Positions 50,169 to 63,549 are shown, counted from the stretch's first letter. The stretch is DNA of 64,000 nt from Phascolomyces articulosus (GCA_025677815.1 JAIXMP010000040.1:124001-188000); one strand, 5' to 3'. The notes: generated by a model from the sequence alone, not told the origin. Translations and numbers: made by a program.

Positions 50169-51817
50169 GATGAATAAAGAAAGAGAGGAAAGGGTAGAAC
50201 AAAAAAAAACAAAAAAGGATCTGCTTTTTATTTGTTCTTCTTTATTTGTTAATTAAATGAGAAAGAAGACGAAGAAGAAAAAGTAGATTCATTTTTCTTC
50301 CATTATTAATAGTTTTAACGACTAGTTGCTGAGCAAAAAACTGGTATCACGAAAGTTTTTTTTTGTCTTACGTTTTCTTTTATTTCTTCTTCAATCCAAT
50401 CCCAGGTTTTCATAATATAAGTAACAAAAACGCTTATAATTATTAAATAACGCATTTACGTTGATTTCGTTGCCCTGATCGTTTATGTTTCCATAAAAGG
50501 TTTAAAACCTTATGGGCATTGACGTGATTTAGCAGTCAATGGATTCGCACGTGGTAATTGGAGTACTTGGGAAGGTCTCTCCGATTCAAATTATACTTTT
50601 TATGAGCATACCCTTCTTTTTCCATTGGGGTTACTGCGTCGCTGTATTAGTAAATAAACTTTTGTTTTTAAATTATGAAAATAGATAAAAGCTTATTTTG
50701 TTTTATAAAAGCATTTCCGAAGAATTACAAAGAATCTTGACCAGAGAACAAAGGATGGGGAGCAACCTGTTGTGAAATAGGAGTATAAAGATGAGTTGAC
50801 AAAGAGAAGCAAGAATCCGCCTGTGTACCTTTATACACAACGCTAAACTGAATAAATATCTTTCATCCTTTCTTGTTTAATAATAGTATATGGGAACGGA
50901 TGTAAGGAGAGTTAAATGTCAGGCAAAGCTAACCGATCTGATGCTGTGCAACAGTAGCCAGTTTCTTGGTGCGTTTACTATTGAACATGGTATTTTCTAC
51001 CATATACAATCAGTAGCTTTCTATATAAATGGTATCCAATTAAGAAGTAGACAACATGATATATACATGTATATATGCAACAGCCTTTCTTTGTATCGGA
51101 GTAGCTATGTATATAAAAGTAGTCCGAGGAAATGACTAGATAAAAAATATACCTGTTCATTTAGGCAAAAAGGCCTTTTTTCATTAATTCTAGCCTACAC
51201 TTAAGATTCGCATATTCTAAGTGATACGTCATATCCTGAATTACACAACTCTTTCTTTCCATAGGTATAGTTTACATATATGTATTTACCAGTATCGTGC
51301 TTGCTATACTGATTTGATATGTAGTAGTGCTCTCATATTAATATATACCCATTATCTCACATCATTAATTTTACAATATGAGAAATATATAAGGGTATTT
51401 AAAAAGAAAAAGGTTTAATAATATAATAATAAAGTATATATATAGAATAATAGTATCGTAACAGTTCTATCTATAAGAACCGTTTTTTTTTTTAAAAAAA
51501 AAACCTCAAATACCTCGAGAAAGAAAGAAAACAAGGAAGAATACTATTTTACATGAAAAAAAAGAAGATAAAAAAAAAAGAGAGTTTACAAAAGGTACTT
51601 AGAGAAAGAGAGAGGAAGAGGGAGAAGTTAGTAGATGGGAAAGTGTGCTACGGAAGGAGGTGGCGTAATAAAAAAAATTGGATAACGAGGGAGTAATGAC
51701 GAGATGACACGCACGTGTGTGCTTTTTTGTTTGAGAGATAGTAGAGGGGTTTGTTTGTGGCGCGAATTATTTTACATGAAAAGAAAGATTATGGTATATA
51801 CTAAATACTAATCTATT
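50169..51817. other. Gene-poor region between the protease and Vnx1-type genes
   Basis: About 1.65 kb. The first 250 bp are the protease promoter with a C/T-rich leader on its strand. Open frames at 50890-51135 and 51221-51418 (plus) have no coding character. A T11-A10 block lies at about 51483-51503. The last 300 bp are purine-rich and probably the 3' UTR of the Vnx1-type gene. Confidence 0.5.
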
Positions 51818-54800
51818 TTATGATAATGGTGGCGATGATTGCACTACTTCAGGTGTAGATGGATCAAATCCAATCAAGATACTCTTTTCTGTAAATGGAG
51901 GAATAAAATAAAAACCGGCCAATAATACACAGTAACTCATAATAAGAATGGATCCTTTGAAATAATTGGATTTACCTTCTTGATAGGTATAAGTTAATAA
52001 AAAGACCGAGAAAATAACACAAATGACATCCCAGCGTGGAAATACAAGGCTATATATTATTATTGTTTTGAAGTATTAGTATCTATATTTGCATAACAAT
52101 GTACTCCAAATCCTGCTTATTTATTCCTTTCCCCTTTTTTTTTCTATTTTCAAACCACAACTCAGGAATCCATTTCAATTTACCTGAATGTATAGCGTGC
52201 CAATTCTTCTTTTCCCCAATTATACCAAAGCGAAAATGCAACCATGGCTGGAATTTGCAATAAACAAACTTGGAGTGCATATGCAGAACCAATTTCCATA
52301 CTATAAATATATATTTCAAAGAACCCCATCGAATAAAATCAGTCATTAGATCCCTGTATTGTTTTCTCAATATATATTGTTGCTGTTATTACTTTTCCTT
52401 ACCTTAACACAATATTTCCATACAGCGCAAAAGCAATAGCATTCATAAATTCAGTGATATTAGGAACCTAATATAGTACATCGATAATTTTATATATGGG
52501 TTCGTTAGAATAAATACAATACAGTTCATTAAAGAAGAGGTAAAGTAATGTTTTACATACCAAAGCAAAAAGGGTTAATCCCAAAAACTTTTCATCCACT
52601 GCGAGGTTATCCATCACTTCATCCACAGTATCTACCAAGACTTCAGCAATAATCGAATAAAGAATAGTACAACCAAATAAAATCGTAAAACTCTTCTTTT
52701 TACTCCAATTAGGTGAATCATGTCCTGCAGCTTCTTCTTCCTCTTCTTCTTCGGGTTCTCTTGCGTGAACAAAAGCAACGGGAGCCACTGTTGGAATCAT
52801 AGGACTATCCTTTCGCCCTCTTCCTATCTCAGGTGATTGAGGATGGTGAGTGGCTGTATTAATGTGATGGGGTGAAGGTCGTCCTTCTGTTGATGAAGAA
52901 GGTGCCATATGAACGACAGGGCTATATGGAAGTTGTATACCATTACCATCGGTTGGATGTTGTCTATGTTCACGATGTTCATGGTCATAGGTTTGCTGCG
53001 TTTCGTTCTGTGATTGCTGTTGTCCAGGATGATGAATTAAATGAGAAATAAAATGTCCTGGCATTAACTTTTGATAATAAGAACCTGGTTGAGGTCCCTT
53101 GTTATGTTCCTGTTTCTTCCACACCATATCCACATGTGTTCGTAAACTAAAAACAAGGCCAATGACATAAGCCTGTATTATACCATCGAATTAGCATAAA
53201 CATCATTGGCTATTTTTTTTCTTGATAAAACGTTTCCCTACGCCTCGTCCTTCTCCCTTCCTCTTTTGTTTAAGAAATACAATTTTTTTGCAATTAAATA
53301 AATATAGACATACCGAAGGCAAAATAGCAGCACAGAAATACATTAATGGTTTCACACTATTTTGATAAACTGGATCAACTGTCGGGTTCATTTGATCATA
53401 ATAACAACGTGAACACGCAATACTTCCACCACTTCCAGATTCGATTGTATCAGGGCAACCAGCACATCGAAGTTCAAACTATTATTATTTTTTTTAAAAA
53501 AAGAGTAGAATTTAGCAACAATATGAAACACTCCATATTTAAATAAGTGCTGCATGATGATGAAAAAAAATTACCGAACCAAACATTTGATAAAACAAAG
53601 TAGGAGTCAAGGCACCGATAATCGCCATAATCAACATGGTCGAAGTTACCTCTATCAGAAAAAAAGAAGGTAATGTCATGTCAATGTTTTGTCATCTTCC
53701 CTCTCTATTTCTTTTTCATGTTTCAATTTTTTTTATTACCAGCACTTTTGGCGTTAAATTTTTGTTCTTTTCGTTTGATACCACCACTAATCATGGAGCA
53801 ACCGGGCATAAGAAGCACACCTGCCATGACACTTCCAATTAATGCACCTTCGACCAATGCACTTTTACCACTCATTAGAGCTACAGCATATAAAATGATT
53901 TCTATGATACTATATATACATAGATAGAATAACATGATTAGAAAAATGATGTCCCGTTAGGACGAAGCACAAAGAACAAGAGAAGACTAAGAAGGAATCA
54001 TAAAACATTTCGTATATCTTTTTACCTGCCAAATGAAGCATTTAAAAATGCGCCAATACCCATACTCGATTGAGCCGAGACCGAACTTACACCCATTCCA
54101 ATGAAATAAGATAATGGAATGACAGATGCAAGCGACAATGAAAAGACAACGGCTGGCGATGTAATAAAGTTATCTGGGAAATGATTTCGTAATACATAAT
54201 CATCAAATATAACGAAAAATACCAATGGCATCAAATTGATAAAAATGATATTAATACCATCATATGTATATTTGTAATATTGTAAGCCAATGGCTTGATA
54301 GGTACACAATAAAATAACAGCAGGACGCCCTGTTTGTTGCATATGTGCTTGTCCAGAAGGACTTGATTTGAATCGAAGACTCAGTGGGTGGCGACGAAGA
54401 TGTCGCAGTAAGATATAATTGAGTTTGGACATGGGAATGGTGATCACACAAAGCCAACAAATAGCTGATACGATAAACATCAGAGGGGCTGAAGTAATAA
54501 AGGGATAGAAAAAAAAATCGTGAGAATTATCGAATCAACCATTTTGTTGTTGTTGCCCCGGACAAAAAAAAACATCCCAAAAATAAATAAATAAATAGAT
54601 GACAACAACGATAATAATGACTTACTAGCAACGGTAAAAAAGAGTAAATAATACATGCAACCAGCTGGTCCTGTTTTAACGATATCGATGAATGAACGAA
54701 TAAACCCTTTTCGTTTCTTTTTCTTTTCTTTGCGTGGTTGTTGTGAATGACTACCACTACCAAGAAGACCTGTTTCTTCATCAGCATCCTCATCTACGCC

Positions 54801-55769
54801 ACTTAATTCATCTGCTGTGATGAGGGAAACAATTGAGGACCCATCATCCTCATGATAAATCGCAGTGCTATGTGTTGTTTGCGGGGACAATGGACTCTTG
54901 GAGACCACTTCACCATGATGTTCAACATAACGTCCAAAAGGCCATAATAAATAATATGCTAGTTCACGCATGACACGGGCATATGCATACCCATCAGGTG
55001 GTACAAGGATCAAAACCATCGATATAACAAACATAACTAACGCCAACCACCATCCAAAAATGAGGAGCCATAAAAGGTTTCCGGGATTCAGAAACAATTC
55101 TGGAGAAGAAGAAGGAGAAGAATGAAGGGCACTATTGGCTCGACGTACAACCGATCGAGATTTTTTGTACAAGGCTGGTTTCCATATAGGTAAACCGAAA
55201 GGATGTCGCCTATTCATTTGCTGATAAAGATATTTTATACTCATTTAGTAAATTTTGATATCTATTTGGTTATTTTTTCTTTTTTTTTTATCAATAGAAA
55301 TTTTATATAAAGAGAAAAATAGATACGAGGTATTGTTTATATTGATTATATATGTATATACCTCTTGTCTGTCTTTTAAGGTCATTTCTCGACTATCAAT
55401 GGACATGCGATCGTCCTCATTGTCATTACTAAATCGCGTTTTACGCGATCGAAGCTTATCAGTATTAGAAGTGTCTGGGGACCGATCGTCGCTATCGTCC
55501 ATTGTGGTGTCTTCTTCAGCATCGTCGTCTCCATTACTATTGTTGTCTCGATCGCGCTCGTCTTCAATATGGTCTTTGTTGCTCTCTTCATGCGACTTAT
55601 GAGTAGCACGTCTTTTCAGCTTGTTCGTATGACGAGCTGTAGTGTCACTTTCTACTTCAGCAGAAGAAGATGATGCATTATTAACAGCACCATAGTTATT
55701 ATTGTTATCTCGTTGCTGCTGCTGTTGTTGTCGTTGCCGACCTTTTAATTTGTCGGACAACCGATCCAT
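51818..55769 (-). CDS. VNX1: Vacuolar/endosomal cation-H+ antiporter, Vnx1 type (Na+/Ca2+ exchanger superfamily)
   Basis: Ten exons (55362-55769, 54626-55220, 54026-54488, 53740-53909, 53575-53651, 53314-53478, 52561-53172, 52403-52467, 52184-52300, 51818-52049) give 967 residues, near yeast Vnx1 (908). A charged N-terminal domain starts with a poly-Gln run and contains LLWLLIFGWWLALVMFVISM. The first exchanger repeat includes GMGVSSVSAQSSMGIGAFLN and SIIEIILYAVALM, then GALIGSVMAGVLLMPG. The second has AEVLVDTVDEVM and GLTLFALVPNITEFMNAIAF. The two repeats carry the ion-coordinating acidic residues. A long His/Gln/Glu-rich loop separates them. A four-Cys motif (CAGCPDT, then CSRCYYDQ) sits before the loop. 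Vnx1 moves Na+, K+ and weakly Ca2+ into the vacuole against H+. The exact substrate here is inferred. Confidence 0.85.
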
Positions 55770-58700
55770 CTTATGGAATTAATAAGAAATAAAAAGAGAT
55801 ATGGTAAATAAAAAGAGGAAGAGAAAAAGATATATATAAAGAATTATAAAAAGTTGAAAAAAGAAAAAGAAAAAGGAAAAAAAAAAAAAGAGAGAGAGAG
55901 GGAATTTGTTAGATGATGCCTCTTTTATTTCCCTTTGAACGTTTGACATGGAACAAGGTTTATTATAAAGTCAGGTGGATCTCTCGCCTCAGAACTTCAT
56001 AATCTATTTGATTGTTATTAGAATCCCGACTGGGAAGGACTAGTTGTGTGTGAGGAGAAACTCTTTTTATATATTCTTCTGGTTCATGTTCTTCTTCATC
56101 TTCCCCCCATCAAAAATGTATTATAATGCATCATCATAATAAGAATAAAAGAATAAGACTAAAATCTCCTCCTTTTAGTAATAATATTCATACTCACTAT
56201 TATTTTGATTATTGATAATAATAAAAAAAGGTTGTTGTTGATAATAACTAAAATACAAACAGCATATGGGACCTCATTGCTCAATTTAGTAATTTTATGT
56301 GTAACTTGTTGACGCATTATTCAGACCGTCCTAGTAGTTTAAAGTAAACATAATTCTTGATTATTATGTTGTGATGACAACCTGTTTTAAGTTATCATCA
56401 TCTGTTTAAGTTACATCATACCATCACCATCATCACCAATTATTCATTACCATTAGGAGTGTTTATCTTGAAACCTCTTTTTTCTATTCTATTCTTCATG
56501 TTTGTTATACAAAACATATAAACATATATTTACTGACAAACATCACCATCTTCATCGCTTTGCATCGGTAAATATCCAACTATATAAACAAACATTTACA
56601 TCTAAATCTTTTTTTTATTACATATATAAATGTAATATAAAAGATAGTACCATTGTCTTATTCTTCTTTATTCTCTCGCATATTGTCATATGCTTGGTAC
56701 CTGATGTTCATTATTTAGTGCCATTCACATCACGGGTTTCTCTCTCTCTCTCAAGTGTGTGTGTGTGTGTATAATTATAAATGAATCTCCACCCCCCAAA
56801 TAGCATGTACCCATCAACCCAGATTTCATCGACCTCTCTTCTTCTCCTTCTTCCCCCCCCCTTATTTAATGAAATTTTTTGCTCGATTACATTTCGTTAT
56901 TGTTTTTATGGAAACAAAAAAGTAAATTTTACAAAAAAAGAAAAGAATGACACGATGGTCATCCTGCTCCTCCTCATCATCATTGTCGTGGTTATTTATT
57001 ATTTATTATTGTTATTTTCTGGATGAAACAAACATGTAGCAAGCTATGTTTTTACAGTTTCAGCCCACACCAAAAAAATCTTTCTACCATTTTAAGTTTT
57101 CTATCAAGTTCATGAATGCTATATAAGATATTAGAAGATACAGTAGCTGGTTGTGTGAATAGATAGTGTGACAAGAAAAAGCATTTGTATAACACTAACA
57201 TGACGGACTAAAAAAAAATATTAAGGATCTACTATAAAGAAGATAAAGAAAGTTAACCTCTTGTCGGATTATTATTACTATACTGAAGAGGAACCATCAT
57301 CATTTCTTTTATTGGTAGAATATTTAATTCCTCTGAGAATAACATCTATTTTGATGTAGTTAGTAGTAAATTAAAATAAAACGTTATTATTTCCATGGTG
57401 ATGATGAACAATAGGAAGAATCGATTGGTGTTCTACTACTTGTATATATAAAAAAGTTTCAAATGTTTCAAAATAATTAGACTAGTACCAAATGATGGGA
57501 AAAAAAACAGAGTTCTAGTCCGCTCTCACCTTCTTCTCTTTCTACTTCATGGTTGGGAAAAAATAAAGAACTACTTATTGTGTTTGCACAAATTCATTGT
57601 GTTATGCGCCACAAAAGTAACGCGCGCGTTATTATTCAATAAAATAAAAGGGACGGATGGAATAGAGTTATCCGAATAACCCTGTTGCACAGGGTGTGGG
57701 GTAAAAAATAAAAAAAATAAAAACTGCTGATCATCAAGTACCGATAAGACTTTTAAAATCAGGTTTTTTTTGTTTAACTTTTTCTTTTTGTAAGAATATT
57801 TGAGTTTATACTAACTATACCTAATAGACAATTTTAGTTAGTTATTTTAATATAATAACATAATAAATCATCATCGTCATTATTCATTATGAAACCAATA
57901 CTACAGAATCAAACTTTAATACATTTATTATACTTTATTTTTTTATTCCGAAAGAGAATATGACGTGACGTCTCTGTTCCTATGTAAATGTAAAAGTATG
58001 TGAAATGCAACGGTAATAGGATGGAATCATGTTAAAATCAATTATGCAAGTGACGGAACCATGAATATTGACACCATGAGTAAAACACAAGCACGCACAA
58101 CTCACATGTATAAAAATTAATAAGATACCCATTTTATTTGTATATCAAAAAGTCTAGCCCATGTTGAAGACTCTTCATTTATCTATGATTTTTATATAAA
58201 ATAGAATAATATATTATATAGATAAGCTGCTTTATTTAGTATTCTTTATATTGATATGTGTATATTCTTTATTGTATCAGCATAATCAAACATTGTCATT
58301 TTCTCCATATAATTTTTGTTATGTAAACTGTATGTTATCCCGTATTTTCAGTGAAAACGCGCAGTTAAGTAAAAAAAAAAAAATAACAAGAAATAGTAAC
58401 AAACAAAAGTAGAATAATGTATCATCAGGAACGAACAGAACCTTTTTATACACCATGATATCCTCCATGTGTTCCTTTTAATCTTCATCGGCTTAATAGT
58501 ATGTTACATCTAATCATCAGCTGAAGAATGGGTGTGTCAGATTACATTATTAGCATTAGATTTTGTGCTTTTTTCATAATAATATTAATCGAGTTAAAGG
58601 AGTCTTTATTTTAATTTTTATGTGCCCATAGTGCTTCAATCTTGATTTATGAGCTATCAGCATCATGATTTTTTGAATCAATGGCGTAGACTTACAGATA

Positions 58701-59202
58701 GTTGATAAAAAAGAAAAGGAGAGTCATCTTGCTGTATGTTCTTACCTGAATAATCACAGATTAAGGGTTTTCGATTTGACAGTACCCAAGTTATATGCGT
58801 ATTGTTGATAATTTAATGTATCAATGTAATAAAGGTTGTTTACATAGAAAGAAAGAAAAAGGTAGTCAAGGAGTGTCTTTTTGTGGTGTGAGAAGAGTCA
58901 ACACCTTATATACCTTACATATTATTGCTAGAAGTGTAATAGTTATAAAAGAGAACTGCTGTCCTTTTATGTATATAACAATTAACTGCTTTCTATACTT
59001 AACTGCATTCGTGTAAATGAATTTGACATGACCATTAACTTTAATGATGAAAGATTAAAAAGGAAGCTTAAACTGATAAGATATTTTCAAAATGCACCGT
59101 CCCTTTTTTTTTGTTTGACCCATAACTGCTACGTAGATCAATTTTTAAACACGGTTCAACAATACACAATATTTGTTAATGCCAATAACAATAATAAAGT
59201 AT
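55770..59202. other. Longest gene-free stretch, AT-rich with simple repeats
   Basis: About 3.4 kb without a supportable gene. The first 150 bp are the purine-rich Vnx1-type promoter. The rest has (CT)n followed by (GT)n near 56738-56771, a C8 run near 56853, many A/T tracts, and a small (CG)n-like patch at about 57618-57628. Open frames (56502-56774, 56781-57026, 58795-59016, 59028-59228 plus) are short and show no protein character. I checked for tRNA B-boxes and snRNA motifs and saw none. Confidence 0.5.
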
Positions 59203-59867
59203 TCAGACATCTGCTACTGGTTTCTTAGCAGAAGGATAAAAATTCTCTTCTACTGGCCCAGGTGACTTTGTATTGCTATTGTTGTCTATGACAATGAATG
59301 GCGTTATTGTGTTATCATCATTTATAACCAAACTATTGTCATTATTAACCGTAGTAGTTTCCTTACAGAGATGACAACAAAAACAATATGTATGAATTGC
59401 GCTTTGGGATGGTTTATAAAAACTATCGAAGCAAAAAGAGAGATTCCAACGCCAACTAGGCAGAGGCCTGAATCACTTTTTCAAATTAACAAATATATAC
59501 AAAAACTAACAGTTTTAGTAATGCGACTGGCGAAAGGAATGATAGCACTATTTTTTCCATCCAACCAAGGAGTTTTGGATACTTTATTACCAGTAAAAGG
59601 ACGTCGTGTAGTTTATTATTATCAATATAATTAGGCTTATGTATGTTAATATTAAATATATTTTTTATACTTTATTATTATAATATATATGTTTATACCG
59701 TGTTTTTTAAAAATGCATTGTATAAGGAAACAATCAACCCACATGAAAACAACATAGACTAAAATGACAGTAACGGGTATGTACTGATTACGTCGCAGAC
59801 CGTCCACACCGCTTGCAGCTGTGTCATTTTCCAAGTTATAGTTTCCTGCAGTGCTGCCATTGTCCAT
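59203..59867 (-). CDS. Small Cys-rich membrane protein, unrecognised; 5' splice unresolved
   Basis: Exon 1 starts at 59867 (MDNGSTAGNYNLENDTAASG) and carries a membrane segment (IPVTVILVYVVFMWVDCFLI). A middle exon (about 59511-59630) reads KLHDVLLLVIKYPKLLG then KIVLSFLSPVALLK, a second hydrophobic region. A last exon (59203-59467) reads PLPSWRWNLSFCFDSFYKPS, then IHTYCFCCHLCKETT, then an Asn/Asp-rich tail ending KKPVADV. The last two exons join in frame through a GTTAGT donor, a 43-nt intron and a TTCAG acceptor. I could not find a perfect in-frame junction between exons 1 and 2 (the only acceptor is ATAAG near 59632), so that intron or a frameshift is open. The coherent third exon, about 88 codons open, supports a real gene. 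I recognise no family. Confidence 0.45.
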
Positions 59868-61046
59868 TTCTAAGAAGAAAAAAAAGAAATTGATAATGTA
59901 GAAGGGAAAACAGAATCCAATATATTTTTTTGAAAACTTTATTTACAGTCATTCATATATACAGATATCATTTTTAACTATAGGCAAAGATATGTTATGG
60001 CGTCACTTTCCTCGATGTATAAATAAGGTCAAGTGCTCAGTAGAATAAACAGAAAACGCTGAAGATAATTAAAATTAGCTGATATCTAAATAATGAAGGA
60101 TAGACGTTTTTCCTTCATAATAATATTATACAACAGAAAATTAAATAGTAATCATTCCACTTGAAACTGTGTTACTTTGTATATTGATCAGGAAGAAGCA
60201 GAATCTCTTGTGCCTAGTATACTTTATTTTGTTGGTAATGTTCTATTCTTTTTACACGCGTGTACGCTGCTCATAATATCATATTAAGTGCTGGCATGGA
60301 ACAAGCATATTCAGGAATTGATACTTTATTCAAATTGGAACACGCTATTTTAACGCACAGACCATTTCACTGGTAGAAAGTTCATTCTGTTATAATGGTC
60401 ATTTTGACATTACCGCTTATATTGTTTATTCCAAAGAATAAAAGTCTTAACTTTCTAACCATCCTGGACTCACGGGAAGAGCCCCTGTTCGAAAACAGAA
60501 ATAACAAGGAAGAGTTAGGTATTTTTTCTATTCTAAGAGTTAATCACTAAGTTATTAGATAGAGGTAGGATGGCGGGAGTCGGATCACCTCCACGTTAGG
60601 TAAATGCTTTATTAATCGGAATGCCGCGTAAAGACCATTATCTCCACATGGTTTCCCATGCTGCCATCCACGAATACCCTCCCGAAAGAGAATACCGCTA
60701 CTGGAGGTTTGAATGGTCGAGGGGGAATTGAGGGGAGAAATATAAGAATGAAAGCCAATGTCTGTTCCAGATTGTATTGAATTGTGGGTAAAGAAAAAGA
60801 GAAAAAGAAAAAAGAGAGAGTTGGGAAAATGGGGTCGAATTTATTATTATTATTTTTTTTTTTTTTGCATAGTGAGACAGGTTGGACTCCATTGACTTTA
60901 TACTGGCTATTGTTCTTTACACCTTAAATTCTCTTTTCACCTTAACATTATAATACAAGAAATGAATTTTTGTACACTTCATAAAAAAACCTCTTTGGGG
61001 TACAGTTTTATTCAATAAGAAATATAATAAAAATATATGAGCGTAA
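59868..61046. other. Spacer upstream of the small membrane protein and downstream of the GST gene
   Basis: About 1.2 kb with no clear gene. A GC-richer patch at about 60570-60720 (GGATGGCGGGAGTCGGATCACC, ACCCTCCCGAAAGAGAATACC) stands out from the AT-rich background and contains short complementary segments. It might be a structured RNA or transposon relic, but it fits no RNA family I know. Confidence 0.4.
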
Positions 61047-62316
61047 TCATTCTTTTTCTTTAGGAGGCACACATGGAAATTCTTTCTTGGGAAGAGAAGC
61101 AAGGTATGTTTTCATAATGGGGCGTTCTTCAAATGCTTGAATGAATTTGGTCAAGTTAGGATAAGTCTAATGTATTTATATCTAAGTATAAGTAGACGAA
61201 ATAAAATAGAACGATCACTAATACTATGCTAATAATATACCTTAAAGTCACCAAGAATAGGACGATGATCATCAATGGTATGATAAACCATATAATCAGC
61301 ATAGGATATCTATTTGTTTTCGGTTTTTTTTTTGTTTTTGTTTTTGGTTATTTTGACAGACATTTTGATGCATTCTCCCAACTACATCATGAGTAGTTTG
61401 CCAACCATCCCGTCACGTAAATCAAACAAACCTTTGAACCTAAAATATAGGGACCATCATGAATAGTATAAAGACGATCGATACGACTTGCATGTCCTGG
61501 AGCAAGAGTGTCCAAGTATTCTTTTTGATTTTCTGGAAAAACAATCTAAAATATATTAAATACCCCCATTGAATGGTGATAAGTATCGTCTCCTAATTTT
61601 CTCTGGTTTCATTTCTTCTTGTTTTCCATCGATTATAACAATAACTGCCCTTCTTCATGTCGTTCAACAAACAAAAAAAAAGCTCCTTCTTCTACTACTA
61701 CTTACAGGACGAACAACATGGAATGCAAAGGAGCCATACCAATCGTAACTCACGTCTTGAACAGCATCGATAAGTTGAATCTCTTCATCGTTTAAATCAT
61801 CCAACATACCTTTTTATATAAAAGATAAATCCGTGAGCCATGTAAGTAATAATAATGTGATACAGGTAAAAAAAAAAAAAAACGTTGTGATCAGTGCATA
61901 TTGTATGATCTTACTATTACCACATACCAATCTTTTTAGCGATGAATCGAAGAATAGGGCCACTACAGAAGAAACGCTTTCCATCCTTGGTTTCTAGAAG
62001 AGGTAAAGAATTAAATGGCTTTTCCTTACATGCCACCAGCTTCTTTTTCATATCATTATCCCATTCTTCTTCATTCCGTTGAAGTTGAATATATTCATGT
62101 TTCACTTCAAAATCCTCCAGCAACATCTTGATAGGTTCACCCAAACCACCCGCTATATAAATAAACAAATAACAAACCCGGTTATAATTCAACCATTGAC
62201 ATGTATCCTATGAATAATAGATTACTGTAACAAAAAATGATATAAGAAAAATACTTACTGCGAGAATAATCAAAGTAGTAAAGTTTTACGTCGTCAAGTT
62301 CAGATGCAATAGTCAT
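61047..62316 (-). CDS. Glutathione S-transferase, sigma-like
   Basis: Six exons (62259-62316, 61928-62152, 61706-61809, 61432-61545, 61241-61309, 61047-61166) give 229 residues. The thioredoxin-like domain starts with VKLYYFDYSR; the Tyr just before the Ser is in the position of the catalytic Tyr of sigma and alpha GSTs. GLGEPIKMLLED follows the usual SRGRAE-type segment. NSLPLLETKDGKRFFCSGPI carries the cis-Pro and the Ser after it that bind glutathione. The C-terminal helical domain has ISYADYMVYHTIDDHRPIL, the N-capping box region. It conjugates glutathione to electrophiles or acts as a peroxidase in the cytosol. No signal peptide is seen. Donor GTTTGT of intron 4 is less common. An ACGCGT box lies about 90 bp upstream. 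Confidence 0.9.
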
Positions 62317-63454
62317 TATGATGTTGGAAATAAGAAGAAAGTTGAGAGAATGAAGGAATGAAGTAAAAAACTGCCCTTCTTTTTATATTTTTTAAACAAA
62401 CAATAACGCGTCTCCCAGCAAGTAACTCACTTTTTCCTCCTTCTTTTTTTTTTACCTCCTTCCAAATATTTGTATTGCATAACAACCTTTTTTTTTTACT
62501 CATATGTTACCAACTGTCAGGAAGTAGGACATGGGGGGTGATCTGATGGTTTAGCTATATAGTACCCAATAGTGATCATTTTTCCATCTTACGCACTGAA
62601 TGCGTTGACAAATAGATTACGTATATATTACACATTCATTTTAATTGTTGATACGTAATGTATACGTATACAGAAAAACATATTTTTATGTTATAAAAAG
62701 AATAAAGTATATCCTGCATGACACGCACCCTAATAATAATGTGCTAATTAGAGAGTTTACCATCCCTTTTTTTTTCCTGAAGCCTGGTACCTCATGATGG
62801 ATACTTATAAATATACATAAATAAAAAGAATCTCCAGGATAATACATCTACGTAAACCATTGTTTATGATGTGGTTATATAATTTTTTTTCAAGGTACGT
62901 AATTCATATGAGATATATAGAAAAACCCAGATATTAGAGTCTGATTATATGATGGCGTGGTAAGACGTCGTTTTTTTTTTATTTCTGCGAACCAGAATTG
63001 ACTACACTATCCATATACTTTAACTCATTGCTCTCGGGAGTCAATAAACATTAACAGTTGTCTTCGGTATCACAATGGATAGGCTGTAATGTGCGGAGGA
63101 GCCAGGTGATAGTAATGCTTGTCATATTATAACAAGAAAAAAAAAGCTTGACAAGGTTGTGAGTGAGTATCATTTACCACTTTATGAAATGATGAATACT
63201 TCCCTTGTTCGTAGAAAAGATTTGGTGGGTTGGCGCACAACAATGCAAATCACTATTTATCGTTTCATAAAAACAAGTTTTTGTGAAACGAGATCTGTAC
63301 CCAGTCCACTATTCTTGTTGCTGAAATGCATAGCATGCCATTCTATGTATATTTACTATTAAACTACACATCATGACAACGCATCATCTTCAGTTATAAT
63401 AGAATGATAATAATAAAATAGTCAAAAAAATTAGAGATATATAATATTTATTAT
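62317..63454. other. Gene-poor region upstream of the GST gene
   Basis: About 1.1 kb, AT-rich. It includes the GST promoter. A short frame at 63159-63362 (plus) has no recognisable features. Nothing else is seen. Confidence 0.5.
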
Positions 63455-63549
63455 TGTAATAAGTGTATATTGTAGTAAGTGTATATTGTAATAAGCGTAT
63501 ATTGTAATAAGCGTATATTGTAATAAGCGTATATTATAATAAGTGTATA
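63455..63549. repeat. 16-bp tandem repeat, six copies
   Basis: The unit TGTAATAAGYGTATAT repeats six times in direct orientation (63455, 63471, 63487, 63503, 63519, 63535), with single-base changes in copies 2 and 6. It lies about 80 bp downstream of the stop codon of the minus-strand gene at 63632. Confidence 0.85.

Noticed and set aside
55255..55602. Plus-strand frame opposite the N-terminus of the Vnx1-type gene
   Set aside because: Ser/Leu-rich complement of an Asp/Arg/Asn-rich exon.
55770..59202. Short open frames and possible snRNA or tRNA genes in the largest gap
   Set aside because: No A-box/B-box pair, snRNA core or protein character could be found; the frames are chance runs in AT-rich DNA.
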